Shown one piece after another: positions 56,901 through 62,953 of a stretch of 64,000 nucleotides of DNA; the stretch's first letter is position 1, and every line of letters starts with the position of its first letter. The DNA is from Janthinobacterium rivuli (GTDB lineage: Bacteria; Pseudomonadota; Gammaproteobacteria; Burkholderiales; Burkholderiaceae_D). The notes under the pieces are model-generated. The model was not told where the DNA came from. It did no database searches and saw nothing but the letters and a program-made list of their open reading frames with translations. A program made the position numbers and the translations under genes. The stretch is from positions 124,001 to 188,000 of the forward strand of contig NZ_WFLJ01000013.1 in assembly GCF_009208735.1 (NCBI RefSeq). Direction: 5' to 3'.

Positions 56901-59900
56901 CCGACAGCCACTACGGCATGTATGGCGTGCTGGTGCCGCCGAAGGGCGTGCAGTACTGGACCAAGGAAGCGCAGGAACTGGGCGAGCGCGAGGGCATCCC
57001 CGGCATCGTGGCGGGCGAGCCCATCACCGAGGAATTCACCAGCCAGTTCGGCCAGACTGTCGAGGTATTTTGCGCCAACGACCCGACGCTATGCCTGCTG
57101 AAAGTGGCCTACGTGTGGACCAAGGTCGGCGCGGAAGAGTTTGCCGACCCGAGCGTCAAGGAGGGCGACTTGCTCGATCCTGTGGCGCTGGGCATGCCTA
57201 CCCTGTGCGAGGAGTATCCCACCTGGTGCGGCACATCGAACCCGACGTTCGACTACAAGGCAAGCAGCCTGCGCTACAGCGTGCTGCGCACGGGCACGGG
57301 CGACCTGGACCTCGTCAGCGGCGGCAGCCTGCGCATGGACAGTCTGTATGGCGTGTACACGGCCGGCATGTCGTCCGCGCCGACGGCGGCCGGCGACCCG
57401 TACAACCTGCCGCGTTCGCGCAATGCCGACGGCAAGGTGCTGGGCAACCCCGACGGCGCCCATGAACGCCTGGTCGACGGCGGCGCCGACAGCATCTACC
57501 GCGCCTGGTATCCAGACCAGGGCGGCAATCTGCTGCTGAAGGTGGCGGGCGACTTGAGCGGCTCGCTGGTCGACGCGGCCAGCGCAAGCAACCTGCGTCC
57601 GGTCAGCAAGGATGGCATGGCCGATTCCGTGGCAGTAGGCAACTGGCTGTGGCGCCAGGGCAGCGGCGGCGTGGCCACGGGAGGACAGCCTCAGCCGGTG
57701 GCGTGGTGGATCAATTTCGGCAGCTACGTGGGCCGCCCCACCCTGGCCGACACGGTGCTGGGCTTTACGGGTTTCGGTACCCTGGGCGGCGGTAACGTGC
57801 GCGCCGAGGTGGCGGGCGACGCCGGCGTGCTGGCGCCGCTGACCGGCAGCACCTATAACGCCAACATCAATCCCCGTTCGCAGGGCTTGCTGCTGGCCGT
57901 GGGCGGCACGGGCCGCATGCAGGCCGACGGCAGCCTGCTGCAGACGGGCGGCGGCGACCTGGAGCTGCGCGTGGGCGGCGCCCTCAACCCCGGCGGCGGC
58001 TCCGGTGGCCGCCACTTGAATGGCGCGCTGGTCGATTTGCGTGGCCATGCGGAAGCGTCGGCAACGCAACTGGGCAGCGTGGCGCTGCAATACGGCACCC
58101 AAACCACCGAACACGTGCCGCTGGAATCGCGCGCCTACGATGCCTTCCGCGCCACGCGCGCCACGCCCCGGGGCGCCATGACCCTGGTACCGGGCGACGC
58201 CACGTTCAGCGTGGCAACCCTGGGCGACCAGGTGCTGCAGGATGTGGCCGACCCAGGCCGCGTCACCCCGTTCAATGCCACGCCGTTCACCGGCGCGGCG
58301 GGCGAGCAGGGGTATGGCTACAGCTGGTTCAGCCTGTGGACGCCGCGCACGGCGCTCGATCTGTACTCCGCCGGTGGCAACATGATCCCGCTGACTGCGG
58401 CGATCGACACGGCCACCGACCTTGCCGTCGTCTATCCGTCCATCGTGCGGGCCGCGGCCGCGAATGGCAGTTTGTATTATGGCAAGGCGATCGGCAGCCC
58501 GAATGCCGTCCGCGACTATGACCACCCACTGCTGCTGGCGCCGTCGCCCAACGCCCAGCTGCAATGGCTGGCCAGCGACTCCATTTATGCGGGCGGTTTT
58601 TCCGTCAGCCAGTCCGGCGCCTCTGCCGACAGCATGGCGACGCCGTTCAAGCCGGGTTTCACGGGCTGGGATGTCAGTCCTTACGTGACCGATCCTCTGG
58701 CCGCGAATGTCTCGAGCACGGGGGCGCCGGCGACGAAATGGAACTTCCCGCTGTTCGCCTTCGGTCCCGACTCCTCGGCCGGTCCTGCCAACAGCGGCAC
58801 GCAAGTCGCCCGCATCTATGCCGTCACGGGTGACCTGGTGGGTGTGAACAGCGGCCGCATCCTCGAATTTTCCAATGCCAAGCGTGCAGGCATTACCTGG
58901 TACGAGGGCGGTCAGCCCGTGTGGATGAAGGCGGGCCGCGATATCGTTGGCAGCGGCACGGCGCAGCTGGAAGCCAACGACGGCAATACCGCCGGCAGCG
59001 ACCTGAGCTTCCGCAATATCAACAACCTGATCGTGCACAACAATGCGTTTGACGTATCGGTGGTGTCGGCCGGGCGCGACATCCTGAACAGCTCCTTCAA
59101 CGTGGCCGGCCCCGGCACGCTCGACATCAGCGCCGGGCGCAACATATTGATGCAGGACAAGGGCAGCGTCGTCAGCCTCGGTCCCGTCGTGGCGGGCGAC
59201 AAGCGTCCGGGCGCCGGCATCGCCATGCAGGCGGGCGTGGGCGCGGCCGGCCTCGATTACCTGCGCTTCGTCAAGCCGTATCTGGACCCGGCGAACGTGG
59301 CGCAGAAGGGCGTGCCGCTGGCCGAGCAGGCGGGCAAGGTGGTGAAATCATACGACGGCGAACTGGCGGCGTGGCTGGGCGAGCGCTACGGTTTCAAGGG
59401 CACGCCCGCCGAGGCGCAGGCCTTTTATCTGGCCTTGCCGGAGCCGCAGCAGCGCGTGTTTGCCCGCGATGTGTATTTCGCGGAACTGAAGGCGGGCGGG
59501 CGCGAATACAACGACCGGGACAGCTCGCGCTATGGCAGTTTCCTGCGCAGCCGCAACGCCATCGCGGCCCTGGCGCCGGCCACGGACGCCAGCGGCAAGG
59601 CGCTTGCCTATGCGGGCGACATCGTCATGTACCGCGGCTTGTACGGGGTGCGCAATGAGAACGAGCAGCGCTGGGATTACTACCCCCGCAGCGGCTACGT
59701 GCACACGAACTTCGGCGGCGACATCCAGCTGCTGACGCCAGGCGGCAGGCAGGTGTTCGGCATCGAAGGCGAGGCGCCGCCGGCGACCTCGGGCGTCATC
59801 ACCAAGGGCGGCGGCAATATCGAGCTGTTTTCGCACGGCAGCATCCTGCTGGGCCAGAGCCGCATCATGACGACGTTTGGCGGCGATATCCTCGGCTGGT

Positions 59901-60529
59901 CGTCGCAAGGGGACATCAACGCGGGGCGCGGTTCGAAGTCGACCATCGTCTACACGCCGCCCAAGCGCGTGTATGACAACTGGGGCAACGTGACCCTGTC
60001 GTCCGACGTGCCCAGCACGGGCGCAGGCATCGCCACGCTGGCGCCGATCGCCGAAGTGCCGGCCGGCGACGTGGACTTGCTGGCGCCGCTGGGCACCATC
60101 GACGCGGGCGAGGCGGGCATTCGCGTCTCGGGCAACGTCAACCTGGCCGCGCTGACGGTGATGAACGCGGCGAACATCCAGGTCAAGGGCGAAGCGAAGG
60201 GCATGCCGACGGTGGCATCCGTCAACGTGGCGGCCATGACGAACGCCAGCGCGGCCGCCACCCAGGCGACGGCTGCCGCGCAAGACGTCGTGCAGCGCGA
60301 GCGCGCCGCCACCCGCGCCGCGCAGCCATCCGTGTTCACGGTGCGCGTGCTGGGCTTTGGCAATGACGCTCCGCCCGACAGCGCGCAAGCTTCCCCGCAG
60401 GATGGCGCGCGCATCGAGGCGGCCGACTACAACCCGCGCAGCGCCGTGCGCGTGCTGGGACTGGGGACGTTGCCGGAATCGGCCACGCGCCAGTTGACGG
60501 CGCAAGAGCGCAGCAGGTTGTCGCCATGA
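47933..60529 (+). CDS. Giant filamentous haemagglutinin-family exoprotein (TPS domain, DUF3739-like C-terminal region)
   Basis: 4198 residues from the ATG at 47933 (CCAGGAA ten bases upstream). A start at 47873 is possible but has a poorly spaced ribosome site. A long, ESPR-like signal region ends PARAQ. A TPS/haemagglutination-activity domain spans about 150-320 (LNWETFNVGKDTTLTF, VNRNGIVF, with NRNGI for the usual NPNGI). A very long beta-helix-type region follows, and from about 3475 a DUF3739-like part (LDLYSAGGNMIPLTA, VVYPSIVRAAAANGSLYYG). The mature chain has only four Cys, at 3047, 3054, 3092 and 3099, as two C-x3-PT-x-C motifs. The C-terminus repeats VRVLGFG/VRVLGLG. Expected to be a secreted adhesin-like fibre. 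It is preceded by FecI/FecR genes; no TpsB is in the window. Confidence 0.9.
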   Translation: MTKFHTAQRPVQNDDTGAQRSSTLGSRLRLTPLAYALTTMLMAGAFTTPARAQQAFSGGWFAAKGAAQNTAASSGRLPNGQPLPLGSRPEGQQLQANQQLQRSLNNLNLAARAIAAQQSAQAQARQAAAGGASVPNGLAQGGLQVDTNSLTAGWLNAQAPVQTVANGKTAVLVQQTADKAILNWETFNVGKDTTLTFQQQKDWAVLNRVNDPQARPSQIQGQIKADGTLLLVNRNGIVFTGTSQVDTRSLVAAAARISDAQFQKNGIYSPGTAGATSFTDAGGKVQVEAGARLASHAPKGSTEGGGYVMLLGKDVHHAGEIATPKGQALLAAGDSFTIKKGVGTDGNPLSTTRGSEVTPQFAAASTAGKVVNTGLIQAREGDVTLAGRDVRQEGVLLATTTTATRGSVHLNALGSDAAVTLGRGATTAILVEDDGKTTALDSQRDAMRGPAVAATDNIVAVNDRRDQSRIEIGSAGTVEFMGDSLTLATGGQLAVNAASRSLLRDGAQLDVSGAVGVKVAMAANNVEINVQGNEQRDAPVNRDGKALISNNIWVDRRKLVFVPKGTNGYDSDRWYTAGGLLEVAGYLGTQGHSVSEWMAQGGTVSFGGKDVVTQAGSSINLSGGTLDVQTGALRQTWLKGADGKLHEAGSAPADLAYAGVYKGYEEEHARWGKEASAFYANPLIAAQQRLENGYTVGRDAGKLVVATGSAVLEGGIAGDVFQGERQTQAPQVLLDGYQQSQLAAAQRGQLIVGQYQPMFDKRTGVLQHALSAVMDEVRLTRVQDGIAAGLEVADVLAAERQGKLLLDTALLNEQQLGALRVAAKGAITVDSALQVADGGNITLFGKDVAVNTSLRSHGGSIAAGNVLNQIGALGMVDTFVNPGAPPGKLVLAAGVTLDTSGLLNNVLRDPLAAAGLPYINGGSVSLRAFGDVRIGSGSLIDVSSGAAILAQAKQQGGKGGNVTLASYGPKADLVLGEGAQVRGHGVAGGGKLELQANKIMIGNVEKPGAGSLQLDGGFFDQGFSSYSLVGKQGVTVADGARVDVRMPVLRVVDNEKLAVWMPEQVTENALKGTLTQRKGASLALQAGDIQSGAADMASAELLIGKGAVVSVDAGQSIKLSSVGQLTVDGRLNAWGGKISLGGVDVDRTVAEAVEAAGHGRSIWIGENAVLDVASRAVTATDAQGRRYGKVADGGSIVVGGEIDHAQGSTSAASLFVVVRDGAVLDASGAHAVLDVNGTAVDVASAGGGIALASNNGLYLDGRLLARAGGAGAAGGSLSVATGTPEYLKVLATDKVLAGRELRLTQRQAASDLASAVTARDAAAMLKYGHGRFSVEQVEAGGFGNLALLGAASFDGDVSLTMRQSFQLYGAPVLSPGSKPGARINIAAPYVRLASVKPAGRDFYTTPGSAGESPLAGQISITGDLIDVRGVVNMLADDVRLSSRGDLRLLLSPLGWDGNEATTVLSTPGDMTLTAAQLYPESGAGAAVRAGHGVIDGKFGYDPARSLTIGRATDAVPAMPYSAFGSLELEAAHIEQGGVVRAPLGRLVIGAARYDNDKSLSVNLLANSISSVSGAGLVMPYGGTVDGQTWNVSGKPVTLMGVGGINSQGGLLNGVQLGGVAVDVRPGALLDLSGGGELAGAGFIAGRGGSTDARYHPLAQVGANGGFVLPGLATNPVYAIVPGAQAPQAPAGGEKAASDPAVGRQVTIGSGVPGLAAGTYTLMPSTYALLPGAFRVELNGLAGQGSGAAPAQQLRNGSWAAPGTLSIAGTDIRAPLASQLILTPAKVLRSYSQYNETGYAAFALADAQTRGIPRALLPSDAKTLKLSMMQDGGLGTFQFKGTGKFGAAEGGYGGTVIVMPSNSAKGDIEILADGAPATRDAGLVSVRASSLNSIGAARILVGNAPSVEYGQAGNYVSFGANSARAIYLRAGAVLSAPEVFLVAQDPSSYLLGDGLIDIAAGAGISTLGKGKAAYDANDGFIYKKGRADVHMLAASNGLLNVAPVSGTARGGIRIGTAGLYSEGTLLLSTNGSFALDDSARYGTRNLGLAVGTINMGSSEALAAAQANGTRANGLVMNQGVLDRLLRGDTSAGAPALQALVLSAADGVNFYGDVVLDTYDKTTGKSTLERLVLTTPAMYGQGDAGTVATIRTANLVWGGALSPAGNVIAHGAGTGSGTLNLEAERIDFGFGPFTQPASVASFDRLALGFGTVNLKASGQVTANHKGSLSVYQAQGGYETGKGYRYSGGNLNISTPLLTGDAGSAHSYTAGGALKVAAPAGVAPAAPVKNGAALGAQLALNGDSVSVATAVVLPSGKLTVNAQHDITVTDGARIDMAGRKSTFFDVDKYSWGGDVTLDSRAGDIRAASGAVIDLSAEHNRAGSLKAVALGGAAGMVDLQGKILGGASGSYDAGGTMVPYKQGGVDVRAQTLGAGGTLDSQFASLNQRLNEGAVTGTRSFQLKQGDLTIGSELKAGEVQVAVDNGRLTVAGTIDASGERVGSIRLAGQHGLTLAGNAVLDAHGTVLRVDSYGKIIDSPNRATVELNAGEGTLSLAGGAQIDVRHGTAAVVGKGKGEHDGAARGTLELSAPRLGSGGARTDLDAATFGDIDVRAGGGLTIRGAKSIAVNAMQRYDDAAYATDLSASGRPYQVINQAYLDGKHRDSTAFIDAALANKSLRSGKLAGLATAAYADALHLRPGVDIVSKTQDGDLVVQGDLDLSGMRYASLHPRFQVSNLRGSGEVGSLLLRAGGDLSIYGSINDGFAPPPATQDDSGWKLLPGRDINGSDVIVPGKGVTLADGTLFPGGIALNYDLPVKGFDLLADTRLPVAVTLDQAITVPAGTVLAAAVRDGAGNIVHAAGTLLATAQTLTAGMRLDAGSVLKQSVTVRAMTWPKGVPLPGVAGERSVFALNGQLALAVGSLIPSGTDVKLLPNVDSIALRPEVAGSQGKLWAIAPMLAEGSQAWGMRLVAGADLEAADTRSVQAHPAHGTLRLADSHYGMYGVLVPPKGVQYWTKEAQELGEREGIPGIVAGEPITEEFTSQFGQTVEVFCANDPTLCLLKVAYVWTKVGAEEFADPSVKEGDLLDPVALGMPTLCEEYPTWCGTSNPTFDYKASSLRYSVLRTGTGDLDLVSGGSLRMDSLYGVYTAGMSSAPTAAGDPYNLPRSRNADGKVLGNPDGAHERLVDGGADSIYRAWYPDQGGNLLLKVAGDLSGSLVDAASASNLRPVSKDGMADSVAVGNWLWRQGSGGVATGGQPQPVAWWINFGSYVGRPTLADTVLGFTGFGTLGGGNVRAEVAGDAGVLAPLTGSTYNANINPRSQGLLLAVGGTGRMQADGSLLQTGGGDLELRVGGALNPGGGSGGRHLNGALVDLRGHAEASATQLGSVALQYGTQTTEHVPLESRAYDAFRATRATPRGAMTLVPGDATFSVATLGDQVLQDVADPGRVTPFNATPFTGAAGEQGYGYSWFSLWTPRTALDLYSAGGNMIPLTAAIDTATDLAVVYPSIVRAAAANGSLYYGKAIGSPNAVRDYDHPLLLAPSPNAQLQWLASDSIYAGGFSVSQSGASADSMATPFKPGFTGWDVSPYVTDPLAANVSSTGAPATKWNFPLFAFGPDSSAGPANSGTQVARIYAVTGDLVGVNSGRILEFSNAKRAGITWYEGGQPVWMKAGRDIVGSGTAQLEANDGNTAGSDLSFRNINNLIVHNNAFDVSVVSAGRDILNSSFNVAGPGTLDISAGRNILMQDKGSVVSLGPVVAGDKRPGAGIAMQAGVGAAGLDYLRFVKPYLDPANVAQKGVPLAEQAGKVVKSYDGELAAWLGERYGFKGTPAEAQAFYLALPEPQQRVFARDVYFAELKAGGREYNDRDSSRYGSFLRSRNAIAALAPATDASGKALAYAGDIVMYRGLYGVRNENEQRWDYYPRSGYVHTNFGGDIQLLTPGGRQVFGIEGEAPPATSGVITKGGGNIELFSHGSILLGQSRIMTTFGGDILGWSSQGDINAGRGSKSTIVYTPPKRVYDNWGNVTLSSDVPSTGAGIATLAPIAEVPAGDVDLLAPLGTIDAGEAGIRVSGNVNLAALTVMNAANIQVKGEAKGMPTVASVNVAAMTNASAAATQATAAAQDVVQRERAATRAAQPSVFTVRVLGFGNDAPPDSAQASPQDGARIEAADYNPRSAVRVLGLGTLPESATRQLTAQERSRLSP

Positions 60530-61257
60530 TGGCCGGCATGGCTGGCACCTTGCCCTTGCGCATGGCAGGTGCCATGCGGCAGGCAGGCATGGTCTGGTAC
60601 CGGCCCGCCATCCGGCCCCGCATGCAGGCGGCCAACGATATGGCGCCCGTGCCTGCACCGGCGCCAGGGCAGGCCCCCCGGCTGCAGGCGGTGCTGGAAG
60701 CCAATTACGCGGCCCTGCAACGGCGCCTGGCGCGCCACCTGGGCTGCGCCGAGCTGGCCAGCGACAGCCTGCACGACGCCTGGCTGCGCCTGGGCGCGCT
60801 GACAGCCGTGGATGGCGCGGCGCCGGCGCACAGCCCCGTCGCCTATGTGTTTCGCGTGGCCTGCAATGCGGCCATGGATAGCCTGCGCCGCAACCGCGCC
60901 TGGCTGTATGCGGACGAGAGCGGTGAAGATGGTGCCGCCGGCCTCGTCGACTTCCTCGCCGATACGGCGGCGGGGCCGGAACGCCTGGCCGAGCTGCAGG
61001 CCGACGTGCGGCGCCTGGCGCAGGCTGTCGACTCGCTGCCACGGCGCCATCGGCAAGTGCTCGAAGCGCTGCGCCTGGACGAGCTGACCCGCCAGCAGGT
61101 GGCCGAACGGCACGACATGTCGCTGCGCAACGTCGATACGGCCCTGCGCCAGGCGCTCGACCATTGCGCCCGCCACACCGGTTACGCGGCGCAGGGCGGC
61201 GTCGGCACGACCCGGCGCAGCCTGAGGCTGAACGTTCGTTCGCGTACAGACGCGTAA
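60526..61257 (+). CDS. Second ECF (FecI-like) sigma factor
   Basis: 243 residues. Region 2: AELASDSLHDAWLRLGAL and SPVAYVFRVACNAAMDSLRRNRAW. Region 4: DSLPRRHRQVLEALRLDELTRQQVAERHDMSLRNVDTAL. Its ATG overlaps the exoprotein stop (ATGA), so it is translated after that gene. The N-terminal ~50 residues before region 2 are unusually long and Met/Pro-rich; a later start (60622) is possible. No anti-sigma gene follows. It could amplify the exoprotein operon, or drive the paoABC genes 76 bp downstream. Confidence 0.88.
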   Translation: MMAGMAGTLPLRMAGAMRQAGMVWYRPAIRPRMQAANDMAPVPAPAPGQAPRLQAVLEANYAALQRRLARHLGCAELASDSLHDAWLRLGALTAVDGAAPAHSPVAYVFRVACNAAMDSLRRNRAWLYADESGEDGAAGLVDFLADTAAGPERLAELQADVRRLAQAVDSLPRRHRQVLEALRLDELTRQQVAERHDMSLRNVDTALRQALDHCARHTGYAAQGGVGTTRRSLRLNVRSRTDA

Positions 61258-61333
61258 AAATCCCGCTGCCAGACTGGAACTCCGGGCCTGCATGCGCCCA
61301 CCCAGCCGGTCCACAGCCAGGAGGAAGCGCAAG

Positions 61334-61993
61334 ATGACGCAATCTAATCACATCAATGCCGGCAGGCGCGGCGTGCTGATCGCCGGCGCGCTGTCGGCCA
61401 CGGCCGTGGCCGTGCCCGGCGTGGCGGGAGCGGCGCAAGCGGTGAACACGTCCGGCCAGGCCGGGTTTTCTCCGCCGCCCGTGCTGATGCAAGTCAGCCT
61501 GGACGTCAACGGCCAGCGCCACAGCCTGGAACTCGACACGCGCACCACCTTGCTCGACGCCTTGCGCGAACATCTGCACCTGACGGGCACCAAGAAGGGC
61601 TGCGACCACGGCCAGTGCGGCGCCTGCACCGTCCTGCTTGACGGCCAGCGCATCAATGCCTGCCTGAGCCTGGCCGTGATGCACGACGGCGCGAAGCTCA
61701 CCACCATCGAAGGGTTGGGCACGCCGGACAAGCTGCACCCGATGCAATCGGCCTTCATCGCGCATGACGGCTTTCAGTGCGGCTACTGTACTCCAGGGCA
61801 AATCTGCTCGGCCGTCGCCGCGCTGGGTGAACTGCGCCAGGGCATCCCCAGCCACGTCAGCGCGGACTTGAACGCGCTGCCGCAGGCGACGCCGGAAGAA
61901 TTGCGCGAGCGCATGAGCGGCAACCTCTGCCGCTGCGGCGCCTACTCCAACATCATCGAGGCGATTGCCGAAGTGGCGGGGAGGCCGGCATGA
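61334..61993 (+). CDS. paoA: Periplasmic aldehyde oxidoreductase, [2Fe-2S] subunit
   Basis: 219 residues with GGAGGA before the ATG. A Tat signal is visible ([20 protein letters not shown]). The plant-type [2Fe-2S] cluster uses Cys90, Cys95, Cys98 and Cys110 ([12 protein letters not shown]); the second cluster uses Cys149, Cys152, Cys199 and Cys201 ([16 protein letters not shown]). This is the PaoA/YagT small subunit of the xanthine-oxidase family. It passes electrons from the molybdenum centre to FAD. It overlaps paoB by ATGA. Confidence 0.95.
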   Translation: MTQSNHINAGRRGVLIAGALSATAVAVPGVAGAAQAVNTSGQAGFSPPPVLMQVSLDVNGQRHSLELDTRTTLLDALREHLHLTGTKKGCDHGQCGACTVLLDGQRINACLSLAVMHDGAKLTTIEGLGTPDKLHPMQSAFIAHDGFQCGYCTPGQICSAVAALGELRQGIPSHVSADLNALPQATPEELRERMSGNLCRCGAYSNIIEAIAEVAGRPA

Positions 61994-62949
61994 GAGTGTT
62001 TACTTATCAGAAGGCCGCCTCGCCGGCCGAAGCGGCGGCCGCCGCCGTGCACACGCCGGGGGCCCGCTTCATCGCCGGCGGCACGAATCTGCTCGATCTG
62101 ATGAAACTGGACATCGAAACGCCCGCGCATTTGATCGACGTCAATGGCCTCGCGCTGGACAAGGTGGAAGCGACACAGGACGGCGGCTTGCGCATCGGCG
62201 CCCTCGTGCGCAACACGGCGCTGGCGGCGCACGCCACGGTGCGCCGCGACTATGCCGTGCTGTCGCGCGCCTTGCTGGCCGGCGCCTCGGCACAGCTGCG
62301 CAACAAGGCGACGACGGCCGGCAACCTGCTGCAGCGCACGCGCTGCCCGTATTTCTATGACACGAACCAGGCGTGCAACAAACGCGTGCCGGGCAGCGGC
62401 TGCTCGGCCATCGGCGGCTTCAGCCGGCCCCTGGCGATCCTGGGCGGCAGCGAGGCCTGCATCGCCACGCATCCCAGCGACATGGCCGTGGCCATGCGCG
62501 TGCTCGACGCCGCCATCGACACGGTGCGGCCCGACGGCAGCGCGCGCAGCATCCCCATCGCCGACTTTTACCGCTTGCCGGGCAACACGCCGCACGTGGA
62601 AACCGTGCTGCAGCCGGGCGAACTGATCACCAGCGTGACCTTGCCCCGGCCCGCAGGCGGCACGCACGTCTACCGCAAGGTGCGCGACCGCGCCTCGTAC
62701 GCGTTCGCGCTGGTGTCCGTGGCGGCCATCATCTTGCCCGATGGCACGGGCAAGCTGGCCTTGGGCGGCGTCGCGCCGCAGCCGTGGCGAATCGCTGGCG
62801 CGGAGCAGGCGCTAGCCGCCGGCGCCGCCGCCGTGAGCGAACGCCTGCTGGCGGGCGCCCGTCCCACCGCCGACAACGCCTTCAAGGTGACCCTGGCGCG
62901 GCGCACGATTGCCGCCGTGATGGCGCAAGCACAAGCGAAGAAAGGCTAA
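61990..62949 (+). CDS. paoB: Periplasmic aldehyde oxidoreductase, FAD subunit
   Basis: 319 residues. The PCMH-type FAD-binding fold starts with [19 protein letters not shown] and [20 protein letters not shown]. The insertion [20 protein letters not shown] matches the extra [4Fe-4S] cluster loop known in E. coli PaoB. The C-terminal CO-dehydrogenase flavoprotein domain follows ([16 protein letters not shown]). No Tat signal of its own; in the known complex it travels with PaoA. Confidence 0.95.
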   Translation: MRVFTYQKAASPAEAAAAAVHTPGARFIAGGTNLLDLMKLDIETPAHLIDVNGLALDKVEATQDGGLRIGALVRNTALAAHATVRRDYAVLSRALLAGASAQLRNKATTAGNLLQRTRCPYFYDTNQACNKRVPGSGCSAIGGFSRPLAILGGSEACIATHPSDMAVAMRVLDAAIDTVRPDGSARSIPIADFYRLPGNTPHVETVLQPGELITSVTLPRPAGGTHVYRKVRDRASYAFALVSVAAIILPDGTGKLALGGVAPQPWRIAGAEQALAAGAAAVSERLLAGARPTADNAFKVTLARRTIAAVMAQAQAKKG

Positions 62950-62953
62950 GGCC

